This document shows positions 37,160-45,900 of a stretch of DNA of 64,000 nucleotides, one piece after another; the first letter of the stretch is position 1, and every line of letters starts with the position of its first letter. The position numbers were made by a program, and so were the translations under genes. Source of the DNA: AAA164-E04 sp014239995 (lineage in GTDB: Bacteria; Verrucomicrobiota; Verrucomicrobiia; Limisphaerales; AAA164-E04); the NCBI GenBank assembly GCA_029247315.1, contig JAQWLM010000002.1, forward strand, positions 1 through 64,000. The letters run 5' to 3'. The notes under the pieces were generated by a model. The model saw nothing but the letters and a program-made list of their open reading frames with translations, was not told the origin of the DNA and ran no database searches.

Positions 37160-37789
37160 ATGAATTTGCCGACTGCATGCTTTCGAATCTCATTGATGGT
37201 CATGGTGGCCGTTGTCGTTGTGGGCTGTAGAAAAGGCGATAGGAAGCCACTCACACCCATTCCAGAGAATGCTGGCCTGAACGGCAATATGGATAATGAT
37301 CCAGCCGGAAACATCATGAACGGAAGCGGTAATGGCTTGAATGGAGCAGGCCAACTCGGCAATAACGAATTTCCGCAAGGCCAAAACCTGAGCGACGGCG
37401 GTAGTACCGGCCTGCCTTCAGACCCTGACAGATTCGCTGGAAAGGATGAAACACGACTGGAGGAGTTTACCGTCTACTTCGGCTTTGACCGATACACGGT
37501 AAACGCCACGGAAATGCCAAAAATTACGAGCATCGCTGAAATCCTGAAGGACAAACCTTCCTATCTGCTGCGAATAGAGGGTCATTGTGACGAACGAGGC
37601 ACCGAAGAATACAACCGCTCGCTCGGAGAGCGACGTGCCCTATCCGTCAGGGATGTGCTTGTGAATGAAGGTATTGATCCGGCGAGAATCACCACGGAAA
37701 GCTGGGGTGAAGACCGAGCAGCCGTGGAAGGTGACGGCGAAAGCGCCTTCAGCAAAAATCGCCGTGGTGAATTTGTGGTGTTACAGTAG
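37160..37789 (+). CDS. pal: Peptidoglycan-associated lipoprotein Pal
   Basis: Pal is an outer-membrane lipoprotein that grips peptidoglycan. The lipobox VVVVGC follows the hydrophobic stretch of the signal peptide. A Gly/Asn-rich linker (about residues 35-90) leads to the OmpA-type domain: VYFGFDRYTV, LRIEGHCDERGTEEYN with the diaminopimelate-binding Asp and Arg, and SLGERRALSVRDVL. The frame opens at a GTG 33 bases upstream that would add 11 residues before the signal peptide; the ATG at 37160 is preferred, though without a clear ribosome site. It follows tolB by 36 bases. Confidence 0.92.
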   Translation: MNLPTACFRISLMVMVAVVVVGCRKGDRKPLTPIPENAGLNGNMDNDPAGNIMNGSGNGLNGAGQLGNNEFPQGQNLSDGGSTGLPSDPDRFAGKDETRLEEFTVYFGFDRYTVNATEMPKITSIAEILKDKPSYLLRIEGHCDERGTEEYNRSLGERRALSVRDVLVNEGIDPARITTESWGEDRAAVEGDGESAFSKNRRGEFVVLQ

Positions 37790-37872
37790 ACATCCGAGAG
37801 CAGTAATTCGGCTTTAAGCTCGACGCGGCGGTTGAGGCTATCGAGTCGGGATGATTTAAATATTTGATTGTT

Positions 37873-38223
37873 ATGTTGTATCTTCAAACCCAAGTTGCGC
37901 TGATTGGAGGCCTACAAGGCCCAGAACTTATATTTCTGCTGGCCATCGTCCTTATTTTCTTCGGTGCAAAAAAGCTGCCAGAATTGGCAAAAGGCCTAGG
38001 TCAAGGCATCAAGGAATTCAAAAAAGCCACCAAGGACGTGCAACAGGACCTACATCAAGCGATGGAGGAGGACGCCGTCACCTCGGCACCGCCACGCAAG
38101 GCAGCCGATCCTGCAAACACCATCCCTCAAGCAGGAATTCCAGATCTCCAACCCCAAACATCCCAAACACCAGAAGGGGCTGAAGTGCCAAAAAATGAAG
38201 CCTCGGATGCGTCCAAGGTCTGA
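37873..38223 (+). CDS. tatA: Sec-independent translocase protein TatA
   Basis: TatA forms the transport pore of the twin-arginine system. The short N-terminal helix (GPELIFLLAIVLIFFGAKKLPELAKGLG region) has the FG motif and hinge followed by the amphipathic helix and a charged, Pro-rich C-terminal tail. The 116-aa length is within the family range. The frame starts with a TTG nine bases earlier, but the ATG at 37873 is preferred. tatC follows after 27 bases; no separate tatB is seen, so a minimal TatAC system is suggested. The DUF1501 protein (40.8-42.3 kb) has a twin-arginine signal and is a likely client. Confidence 0.93.
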   Translation: MLYLQTQVALIGGLQGPELIFLLAIVLIFFGAKKLPELAKGLGQGIKEFKKATKDVQQDLHQAMEEDAVTSAPPRKAADPANTIPQAGIPDLQPQTSQTPEGAEVPKNEASDASKV

Positions 38224-38250
38224 TCATAGTGGGCATCAGTTGTTGACCTC

Positions 38251-39270
38251 ATGAGCATAGAGGAGCCTCGTCCTGAAGATGAGGTCATCGTGGATCAGGA
38301 ATGGGATGAAGAGGGATCGGAAGGAGGCCCGGTCAAGACATTCCTTGAACACCTCGAAGATCTTCGGTGGACCCTGATCAAATGCGTTTCTGCTGTGATC
38401 ATCAGCATGGTGGTATGCTTCTCTCTACTCGACAATATCATCGAGATTCTGAAAGCACCACTCAAGCAGGCTGAAGTGTCGCGTCTTTCCGGTAACAACC
38501 AAGTCGGACTTCTTTTCGGAAACGCTCGCCTTGGAAATGTTTCCATCAATGCGCTTACCAACCAGATCACCTTCAGGAATCCGGAGGAAATACACAGCCT
38601 GAAGCTCATCCCCGTGCAATCCGGAGAAAGAATTCTTTTGAGCCTTGAACCAAGCACGGAAAACCCTCTGGACACACTTCAGGACCGTTTAAAAAACTAC
38701 AAACCAGTGGATGGATTCCTGGTTGCTTTCCAACTGATGCTCTACGGAGGTCTGGTCATCGCCGCACCCTTGGTGATTTTCTTTGTGGGTCAATTTGTGC
38801 TTCCAGCCTTAAGGATTCACGAGAAGAAATTCTTGTATCAAACGACAGGGTTTGGTGCAGGGCTCTTTCTACTTGGTATCCTGTTCTGTTATTTTGTCAT
38901 GATGAAAATTGCCATTATGGCTCTTGTGCAGTTTTCCAATTGGCTGGGTTTCTCAGCAGATGAGTGGAACGCCCGCGATTACATGACTTTTGTGATTAAG
39001 TTCATGCTGGCAATGGGTTTGAGTTTTCAACTTCCAGTCGTTCTACTCACAATGGTCAAGGTGGGATTTCTGGACTACCAGAAATTAAACAAGTTTCGAC
39101 CTTATTGGGTCGTGATCAATCTCACTCTTTGTGCCTTTTTAACCCCGACAGGGGATCCATTTACACTGACCTTAATGGCCTTACCACTTCAGCTGCTTTA
39201 TGAATTGAGTGTACTGATTTCCCGTGTCTGGGCGCGCAAGGAAGCCGAAAAGCAGATGGCAGAGGCATAG
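38251..39270 (+). CDS. tatC: Sec-independent translocase protein TatC, with enlarged first periplasmic loop
   Basis: TatC binds twin-arginine signal peptides. The conserved FLEHLEDLRWTL begins at about residue 31, followed by helix 1 (about 45-65). A segment of roughly 75-80 residues (about 75-155) that is absent from the 258-aa Escherichia coli protein then precedes helix 2; it is hydrophilic and beta-like (GNARLGNVSINALTNQITF, IHSLKLIPVQSGERILLSL). The remaining helices and the LTPTGDPFT loop are typical. Total length is 339 aa. It is coupled to tatA and ends the tol-tat cluster. Confidence 0.93.
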   Translation: MSIEEPRPEDEVIVDQEWDEEGSEGGPVKTFLEHLEDLRWTLIKCVSAVIISMVVCFSLLDNIIEILKAPLKQAEVSRLSGNNQVGLLFGNARLGNVSINALTNQITFRNPEEIHSLKLIPVQSGERILLSLEPSTENPLDTLQDRLKNYKPVDGFLVAFQLMLYGGLVIAAPLVIFFVGQFVLPALRIHEKKFLYQTTGFGAGLFLLGILFCYFVMMKIAIMALVQFSNWLGFSADEWNARDYMTFVIKFMLAMGLSFQLPVVLLTMVKVGFLDYQKLNKFRPYWVVINLTLCAFLTPTGDPFTLTLMALPLQLLYELSVLISRVWARKEAEKQMAEA

Positions 39271-39379
39271 AAGATGCTATCATTGGGCACTTGACTTGCA
39301 ATAAGGGTCAAAATAATTCACAAATAGCTTTACAATAAAGCCCCGATCATTAGGTTGAGGGCAACTTAAAGACTCAGTT

Positions 39380-39811
39380 ATGATGCGTATTTCGAAGTCC
39401 ATTTTGCTGGCAGCCATTGCCGTTGTAGTATTGGCAACCGGGTGTGCCGGTCCTGAACAGAAACTTGGTCGAGGGCTCAGGAACGCCACTGAGTTCACAC
39501 GACTTGGGGAGATCCGGCATTCCATGGAGCAAACGGCTATATGGGAGACTCCTGAGAGATCCTACACAACAGGTTTCATCAAGGGCTTTAACAAGTCCGT
39601 GAAGCGCACGGCGGTTGGAGTTTATGAAATTGTCACCTTCCCCATCCCGGGTTACGATCCGGTAGGTGTGGACGATAGTGTGGTATACCCAGAAAACTAT
39701 CGACCCAATCTGCTGTCAGATACGACCTATGCGGCAGACAGCGAACTTGGCTTTAGTGGTGGCGATATGCTTCCTATATTGGGGAGTCGATTTCGAGTCT
39801 TTGACTACTAG
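39380..39811 (+). CDS. TIGR04073-family (exosortase-system-associated) lipoprotein
   Basis: This is a 143-aa small lipoprotein with lipobox VLATGC. The body follows the TIGR04073 pattern found in Verrucomicrobiota and Lentisphaerota: CAGPEQKLGRGLRNATE, EIRHSMEQTAIW, TTGFIKGFNKS, GVYEIVTFPIPGYDP, then YRPNLLSD and LGFSGGD. The family was named from its co-occurrence with exosortase (PEP-CTERM) genomes; its function is unknown. A TACAAT box about 45 bases upstream (39331-39336) could be its -10 element, with a weak -35. A strong terminator follows directly. Confidence 0.87.
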   Translation: MMRISKSILLAAIAVVVLATGCAGPEQKLGRGLRNATEFTRLGEIRHSMEQTAIWETPERSYTTGFIKGFNKSVKRTAVGVYEIVTFPIPGYDPVGVDDSVVYPENYRPNLLSDTTYAADSELGFSGGDMLPILGSRFRVFDY

Positions 39812-39830
39812 GAGACAAAACATTTTGAGA

Positions 39831-39864
39831 AAGGCGCCAGCTTGATAGTTGGCGCCTTTTTTTT
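39831..39864 (+). terminator. Rho-independent terminator
   Basis: A 9-bp GC-rich stem (AAGGCGCCA / TGGCGCCTT) with a 10-base loop is followed by eight T. It ends the TIGR04073 transcript just before ispE. Confidence 0.93.
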
Positions 39865-39884
39865 CATTCACCGATCAGGGATCC

Positions 39885-40757
39885 ATGCTCCAGAAACGCT
39901 CACCCTGCAAAATCAATTTACTGTTGAATGTGCTTCAGAGGCGGGAGGATGGTTTTCATGCATTAGAGACGGTGATGCTTCCCATACCTCTCTATGATAT
40001 CATCACTTTTGTTAAGGAGGAAAAAGAGGGAATACGACTTTCCATTGAAGGCGCTAAACTGAGTAACGGTCCCGATAATTTGATCTTTCAGGCTGCAAGT
40101 GCATTCTATAAACAAACAAGGTTGAGGGCTGCTCTGTCCATTCAACTTTATAAAAAAACTCCCATGGAAGCGGGTTTAGGAGGAGGCAGCAGCAACGCAG
40201 GGACGACTCTAAGAGCACTCAACAATATGTATGACAGCCCGTTGGATCAATTGATCTTACGGAAGATTGCAGCCACTCTTGGCTCCGATGTACCCTTCTT
40301 TCTTCAGGACAACCCAGCATTAGCCAGCGGCAGAGGTGAATCAATAAAGCCGTTGCCTCCATTTCAAGCATTGAAGGGCAAAGGATTACTCCTGGTAAAA
40401 CCTGGGTTTGGCGTGGCAACAGCATGGGCTTATCAACACTTGAAGCGCTTTCCGAGCCAACTGAACGGCCAAACTGGCCAAGGCCAAAAACTGGTTCAAG
40501 CACTTTCCAAACCATCATTAGAGGAAGCAGCACCGCTGTTTTTCAACAGTCTTGAAGGTCCGGTACTCGAAAAATATCCCATCCTCAAGCTCTATCAAAG
40601 CACTCTTCGAACAATGGGAGCCGAAGTGACACTCATGTCAGGCAGCGGTTCAACAACATTCGCTATCTTTCCATCAAAGGTTGCAGCTGACCGAGCTTCA
40701 AAGCAATTTGTCACGAACTTGGGGAATGCAAACTGGCTGCAGGTACTTGAACTGTGA
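39885..40757 (+). CDS. ispE: 4-diphosphocytidyl-2-C-methyl-D-erythritol kinase
   Basis: IspE is the GHMP kinase of the MEP isoprenoid pathway. The start MLQKRSPCKINLLLNV contains the conserved Lys-Ile-Asn; the ATP-binding PMEAGLGGGSSNAGTTL and the Asp in GSDVPFFL follow, and the C-terminal MSGSGSTTFAIF closes the GHMP signature set. The longer frame upstream runs into the terminator, so the ATG at 39885 is preferred. The length is 290 aa, normal. The start lies only about 20 bases after the terminator, so its promoter may overlap it or transcription may partly read through. Confidence 0.93.
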   Translation: MLQKRSPCKINLLLNVLQRREDGFHALETVMLPIPLYDIITFVKEEKEGIRLSIEGAKLSNGPDNLIFQAASAFYKQTRLRAALSIQLYKKTPMEAGLGGGSSNAGTTLRALNNMYDSPLDQLILRKIAATLGSDVPFFLQDNPALASGRGESIKPLPPFQALKGKGLLLVKPGFGVATAWAYQHLKRFPSQLNGQTGQGQKLVQALSKPSLEEAAPLFFNSLEGPVLEKYPILKLYQSTLRTMGAEVTLMSGSGSTTFAIFPSKVAADRASKQFVTNLGNANWLQVLEL

Positions 40758-40799
40758 TCTCATGCGATAAGTCACATATTCAAGCAGAGGAAACCATGC

Positions 40800-42275
40800 T
40801 TACAAGAGGATTTCACTGACGACTTTGGCTCCCTCCACACCGGTAAGCCGTTGTTCCAATCCGAGGAAAGGGAATGTCAATTTCCGATGATCGATGCCCA
40901 ATCGATCGAGAACGGTTGCGTTAAAATCGTTCACATGAACCGGATTTTCCACGATATTGTAACTAAAATCGTCTGTTTTCCCATAGGTAACCCCTCCCTT
41001 GATGCCCCCACCCGCCATCCAAGTCGAAAAACATCTTGGATGATGGTCTCGACCGTAATTATCACGCTCGATTTTTCCTTGGCCAAAAGCAGTGCGGCCG
41101 AATTCTCCACCAAACACCACCAGTGTTTCGTCCAATAACCCTCGGTTTTTAAGGTCCATTAACAAGGCGGCCGCTGGCTGGTCCACATCATAGGCCTGAC
41201 CTCGCAATTTTTTCGGTAGACCGACATGATGATCCCACCCACGGTGGAAAAGCTGAACAAAACGTACGTCACGTTCAACCATCCTTCGAGCCAGCAGACA
41301 ATTTCGGGCAAATGAACCGGTTTTGGTCACTTCAGGACCATACATTTCCCGAATGTGCTCAGACTCACCCGAAAGGTCTGTCAATTCCGGAACCGATGCC
41401 TGCATGCGGAAAGCCATTTCCTGCTGCGATATCGTGGTCTGGATTTCTGGATCCCCCAATTCATCAAGATGTTTCTGATTGAGGGCTGTCACCAGATCGA
41501 GCATCCTGCGGCGCCCGTCTCTGTTCACTCCTTTTGGATTGGAAAGAAAAAGCACAGGATCTCCTTCAGCCTGAAGGGAAACCCCCTGATGCTTGGAAGG
41601 TAAAAATCCAGAACCCCATAAACGGCTATAAAGGGCCTGTACATTACCAGTGCCTCCGGTCCAGAAGGCTGAATTAAGCACCATGAAATCGGGTAAATTC
41701 TTATTCATGCTGCCAAGTCCATAACTCAGCCACGAACCCAGGCTTGCATTTCCTGGTATCTGTGATCCAGTGCAAAACATCGTTTTCGCTGGATCATGAT
41801 TGATCGCATCGGTGTGAGTGGATTTGATAATGCATAGATCATCTACCACCTTGGAAAGGTGCGGTAAAAGTTCGCACATGTGGATTCCGTTTTGCCCCTT
41901 TCGCGAGAACGAAAACATGGATGGAGCCACGACTTGTTTCCTTCCTTTGGTCATGGCCGTCACCCTCTGCCCCATGCTTACCGACTCTGGTAATGGCTGG
42001 TTATATTGCTTGTGCAAATCTGGCTTGTAGTCAAAGAGGTCCAGTTGACTCGGGGCTCCCGCCATGAAGAGAAAAATAACGCGCTTGGCATGGGGCTTGT
42101 GGTGCATACCGGGAGTGACTGATTCCGAAGCCCTCAATCCTGAGAGGCTACCCAAAACGGCAGCGCCAAGGCCCATGGATGAGGAGTTCAAAAAACGCCT
42201 CCTGCTTTGCAATGTTTGCAACCGTTCAATTGGGTGAAGAGCGTTGTAGGGGAATTTCATACGCAGGGCTTCCAA
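40800..42275 (-). CDS. DUF1501 family protein with Tat signal
   Basis: This is a 491-aa exported protein with a twin-arginine signal (SRRRFLNSSSMGLG, about residues 24-37). It is a DUF1501 protein, alkaline-phosphatase/sulfatase-like fold: KRVIFLFMAGAPSQLDLFDYKP near the start, STHTDAINHDPAK, and the late WDHH, FGGEFGRT and GRDHHPRCFSTWMAGGGIKGG metal-site-like blocks. The family is nearly always encoded next to DUF1549/DUF1553 (PSCyt) proteins in PVC bacteria, as here (22-base gap). The substrate is unknown. The first ATG may be one of several: MKFPYN begins 15 bases later. Confidence 0.92.
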   Translation of the reverse strand: MEALRMKFPYNALHPIERLQTLQSRRRFLNSSSMGLGAAVLGSLSGLRASESVTPGMHHKPHAKRVIFLFMAGAPSQLDLFDYKPDLHKQYNQPLPESVSMGQRVTAMTKGRKQVVAPSMFSFSRKGQNGIHMCELLPHLSKVVDDLCIIKSTHTDAINHDPAKTMFCTGSQIPGNASLGSWLSYGLGSMNKNLPDFMVLNSAFWTGGTGNVQALYSRLWGSGFLPSKHQGVSLQAEGDPVLFLSNPKGVNRDGRRRMLDLVTALNQKHLDELGDPEIQTTISQQEMAFRMQASVPELTDLSGESEHIREMYGPEVTKTGSFARNCLLARRMVERDVRFVQLFHRGWDHHVGLPKKLRGQAYDVDQPAAALLMDLKNRGLLDETLVVFGGEFGRTAFGQGKIERDNYGRDHHPRCFSTWMAGGGIKGGVTYGKTDDFSYNIVENPVHVNDFNATVLDRLGIDHRKLTFPFLGLEQRLTGVEGAKVVSEILL

Positions 42276-42297
42276 TTCGATTTATTGAATCTGGAGT

Positions 42298-44748
42298 TCA
42301 TTGTCTTGTCTTAAAGATATCGAGATTGAGCAATGAATGCACAAGCATAGTCCATGCAGCATGGTCCACACGAAATTCCAGAGTAGCATCTGTCCATCGC
42401 ATGCCCGAGGAGATATCTAAAGCGGCATCAGGATTCTCACGGTAATGTTTCCTGAACTCGTGTAGAGCTTCCTTCAGAAGGATAAGTTCTTCTGCATTTG
42501 GAGTTTGTGATGTCAGGGTCTCATAAGTCAACCGAATCCTCTTATCCTCACTGATACCTTGATCTTCCATCAGACGGCTCGCACAGTGAACGGCAGCACT
42601 GAAAAATGCAGGCTCATTCATCAGAAGCAAGGCCTGCAGGGGAGTATTGGTTCTTTCCCGCCTTGCAATACAAGCCTCCCGCGTCGGGGCATCAAAGATA
42701 CTCATCTGGGGAGGGGGCAAGGCACGCTTCCAGAAAGTATAGATGCTTCGCCGGTAAGCTTGCTTGCCTTGATCTGCCTCATAGACCCTCGGATAAGAAG
42801 AGGGCATTGCCACAATCTCCCAAAGTTTAGCAGGTTGTGGAGGTTTCACACTCCTGCCGCCCATGTCCAAGCTCAAGTGACCACTGACCATGAGCACCTG
42901 GTCCCGAATCATCTCCGAATCCATCCTGAATCTCGGACCTCGACCAAGCAAACGGTTTTCCGGATCCCGCATACGTTGATCAGCCGTTGTGACAGAGGAT
43001 TGTTGATACGTTTCGGAAAGAACAATGTGACGCATCAAACCTTTGATATCCCAACCTGATTCCATGAATGCCAGCGCAAGGTAATCCAGCAGCTCCGGAT
43101 GGGTCGGAAGCTCACCTTGAGTACCAAAATCCTCGGAGGTCTTGACCAATCCGACACCAAAACACTGCTGCCAGAAGCGGTTGACAGCCACACGAGCTGT
43201 GAGGGGATTGGAGGGATTCACCAGCCATCGTGCCAGATCAAGCCGTGTCTTGACCTTGTCGGGAGAAGACGTCATGGGAGGGAGAAAGCCCGGCGTGTCA
43301 CGCTCAACACGCTCCCCGGGCTGATCATAGACACCACCCTTGAGAAGGTATGCAGGGCGCGCTTCACTGCGCTCCCTCATGACAAGGGCCGCCGGAACTG
43401 TCATTTGTATTTCATCACGACTGTTGCTGACTTGCTTGAGTGTTTCCTTGAGTGCCTTGATTTCAGCATCCTTTTTTTTCTCTTCGACGTCTGCCTCCGC
43501 CAACTGCTTGGAGTCCTGCTCCTTTAAGAACACCTTGAGATGTGCAATTTCCTCATTGTATCTCTTGAGCTTGGCTGCCTGTTGAGGCGTTGGGATTTCT
43601 ATATAGGGCGCTTGCAGGCCACGTTTGAAATCAAGGCCACCCCTCCCCCCTGTCTCAGGAGTTCCATCAAAATTGTTGAAGAAGGCAAATAGCTGGTAGA
43701 AATCCCTCATCGTGAGAGGATCATACTTGTGATCATGACAACGGGCACACTGCAAGGTGATCCCCAGGAATGCTGTTCCAAACGTGGTAACCCGATCCAC
43801 TACATTACGGGTGAAGCTTTCCTCCGGTAGGGCTGTTCCAACATCAATGATGAGGTGTAAACGATTGAAACCTGAGGCAATCTGCTGATCCAAACTTGGT
43901 GATGGATAGAGGTCGCCTGCGACTTGGGAGGAAATGAACTCATCATAACCCAGATTCTCGTTGAAGGCTCGAATGACCCAATCTCGGTAAGGTGTCATTT
44001 CGCGATAATGATCGTGATGCAGTCCATTGGTGTCGGCAAAACGGACAAGGTCCAACCAATATTTGGCCATGTGTTCACCAAAGCGTGGACTTCCGAGAAG
44101 ACGGTCCACCAGATCTTCATAGGCCATCCCGGATGTGTCGTGCAGAAACGTATCGATTTCATGCAGCGTGGGCGGCAAACCGGTGAGATCAAGACTGACA
44201 CGACGGATAAGGTGGCGCTTGGTCGCCCTCGAGCTCGGCAATAATTGTTTCTGTGACAGCCCCTCCATCACGAAACCATCGATCGCATTCCTCCCCCAGG
44301 TGGGGGACACGGAAACGGGCAATTTACCTGGTGTTGGGGCCGCGAATGACCAGAAGGTTTCGTAATTGGCCCCACTGTCAATCCAGTGCTTGATAAGCAG
44401 CTTCTCCTCCTCGGTCAGGGCCTGGAGATCAGACTCAGGGGGTGGCATCAAGTCGTCCTCATCCTTGGTGGTAATTCGGTACCACAGCTCACTTTCCATG
44501 GCATGACCAGGCTTAATGGATGGACGGCCATCACGAGAAGTAAATGGACCATCATCGGCACTCGGATCATCCAATCGTAAATGCCCCTTGCGATGATCCT
44601 CATCAAGTCCGTGACATTGAAAACATTTCTTGGAAAGAATGGGTAAAATATCTCGGCTAAAGCCAATCTTCGCCTCAGCATTCAGAGACAAAATGGAGCA
44701 TAGCATGAGCACCACACAGGGAAAGTAGACATGGAGGATGGTTTGCAT
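42298..44748 (-). CDS. PSCyt1-DUF1549-DUF1553 protein (planctomycete cytochrome-type)
   Basis: This is an 816-aa exported protein. After the signal peptide (to about residue 25) comes a PSCyt1 haem motif (CFQCH within ILPILSKKCFQCHG), then the DUF1549 (PSCyt2) region (AIDGFVMEGL, RRVSLDLTGLPPT, YWLDLVRFADTNG) with a second CARCH site at QCARCHDHKYDPL. A charged coiled-coil insert lies at about residues 385-440. The C terminus is the DUF1553 (PSD1) domain (ARWLVNPSNPLTARVAVNRFWQ). It is the upstream partner of the DUF1501 gene. The pair is typical of Verrucomicrobiota and Planctomycetota; periplasmic electron transfer is likely, the substrate unknown. Confidence 0.93.
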   Translation of the reverse strand: MQTILHVYFPCVVLMLCSILSLNAEAKIGFSRDILPILSKKCFQCHGLDEDHRKGHLRLDDPSADDGPFTSRDGRPSIKPGHAMESELWYRITTKDEDDLMPPPESDLQALTEEEKLLIKHWIDSGANYETFWSFAAPTPGKLPVSVSPTWGRNAIDGFVMEGLSQKQLLPSSRATKRHLIRRVSLDLTGLPPTLHEIDTFLHDTSGMAYEDLVDRLLGSPRFGEHMAKYWLDLVRFADTNGLHHDHYREMTPYRDWVIRAFNENLGYDEFISSQVAGDLYPSPSLDQQIASGFNRLHLIIDVGTALPEESFTRNVVDRVTTFGTAFLGITLQCARCHDHKYDPLTMRDFYQLFAFFNNFDGTPETGGRGGLDFKRGLQAPYIEIPTPQQAAKLKRYNEEIAHLKVFLKEQDSKQLAEADVEEKKKDAEIKALKETLKQVSNSRDEIQMTVPAALVMRERSEARPAYLLKGGVYDQPGERVERDTPGFLPPMTSSPDKVKTRLDLARWLVNPSNPLTARVAVNRFWQQCFGVGLVKTSEDFGTQGELPTHPELLDYLALAFMESGWDIKGLMRHIVLSETYQQSSVTTADQRMRDPENRLLGRGPRFRMDSEMIRDQVLMVSGHLSLDMGGRSVKPPQPAKLWEIVAMPSSYPRVYEADQGKQAYRRSIYTFWKRALPPPQMSIFDAPTREACIARRERTNTPLQALLLMNEPAFFSAAVHCASRLMEDQGISEDKRIRLTYETLTSQTPNAEELILLKEALHEFRKHYRENPDAALDISSGMRWTDATLEFRVDHAAWTMLVHSLLNLDIFKTRQ

Positions 44749-45159
44749 GGCTTTGGATAATCACATTCAGCGAAGCCCCATTTCATGAATTAGGAAATAT
44801 CAGGCTCGTTGAACACTATCATCTTACATCGCAAAAAAGCGCCAAGCAAGCGCGAATCACACACCATCGCGGGGTATCCCTGCAGGGGAATGACGGAGGC
44901 TTGAATCACACTTTTCTTTGCCTCAAAACGAGAAACTCTCCAGAATCCATCTGGCAGGAAAAGGGTGGATGTGTATATGAAAAAAACGACTTTGAATAGC
45001 CTGGAAGCCGCTTGACTGGATCATCTCAAACAGATGAGCTTTAGAGCATTAAAACCATTCATCACACCACTCAAGGCAGGAGAACGAAATATATATATTT
45101 TCGAGCATGCCTTACCCAAAAAACGGGGTTAACACCCTTGATTCATGTCTGATGACAGT
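44749..45159. other. 411-base stretch without a recognised gene
   Basis: No coding frame, RNA gene or clear terminator was seen. An AT-rich imperfect dyad (about 45085-45103) is present. The side next to 44748 should hold the promoter of the PSCyt/DUF1501 pair. Confidence 0.55.
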
Positions 45160-45900
45160 TCAGGCTGCAGCATCGGAAGGGTCGTTTGAATAGACTTCAC
45201 GTGACCATTCGTCCACCTGATCAAGGAGTATTTCCTTGATCTTCCAAACCATGGTCATGGTCATGGCAACAGGCATGACCACCATGAAAACAATCAACCA
45301 TGGCCGGTTGGATTCAATAACCTTGAGCAAAAGTAACACAGGGAAGGGAAGGGAGGGCATTGTCCAGACCAAATGATAAAGACCCACCGCCAGGATCATC
45401 ATGCTTAACATGCGCCTGTTGAGACCACTGAAAAGCTCCGTGTCATGCCGCAAGGTTTCATCAGGAATCATGAACGCAAGTCTTCGAAGCACAAAATTAA
45501 GATGAAATAAATAGACGAGACCACAGAGAAAAAGAAGCCCCACGCTTAGGTTGAAGAAAGGAATATCAGGAAAACCATGCCAGAAAAAAAGAAAAGGCGT
45601 GAGTCCAAGATTGAGCAAACCAATCAGAAAAGCGCGATCAATGGAGCGTGTCCAAACACGTTCCTGTTGCTGAAAGGTCCCCACCTGTTTCAGGCCAAAG
45701 AGAAGCAATGCGTTGGTTAGCAAGGGCAGCAGGATTCCCCATTCACGAGCACGGGCATATAAATCAGGGTGGGCTTCTGATAGCAAGACGATGGGCAAGC
45801 CCCAAAACAAGGCGGAGAGTCCACGAATCAGACGACCGACGGATTGTAGAATCGCCTTTTTCTGAGTCAGACTGGACCTGGCAAGGGCATCCATCATCAA
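45160..45900 (-). CDS. Multi-pass membrane protein coupled to speA, unknown
   Basis: This is a 246-aa protein with about six predicted membrane helices (for example GLSALFWGLPIVLLS, LLPLLTNALLLFGL, LSVGLLFLCGLVYLFHL and MVVMPVAMTMTMV) and a short acidic C terminus. No family is recognised. Its start overlaps the speA stop by 4 bases, so expression is probably coupled to arginine decarboxylase. A role in polyamine or agmatine transport would be attractive but rests on position only. Confidence 0.75.
   Translation of the reverse strand: MMMDALARSSLTQKKAILQSVGRLIRGLSALFWGLPIVLLSEAHPDLYARAREWGILLPLLTNALLLFGLKQVGTFQQQERVWTRSIDRAFLIGLLNLGLTPFLFFWHGFPDIPFFNLSVGLLFLCGLVYLFHLNFVLRRLAFMIPDETLRHDTELFSGLNRRMLSMMILAVGLYHLVWTMPSLPFPVLLLLKVIESNRPWLIVFMVVMPVAMTMTMVWKIKEILLDQVDEWSREVYSNDPSDAAA

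Noticed and set aside
37790..37862. Minus-strand text resembling RLDSLNRRVELKAELLLSD downstream of pal
   Set aside because: It looks slightly like the end of an OmpA-type protein, but it is too short and in the wrong orientation to support a relic of pal.
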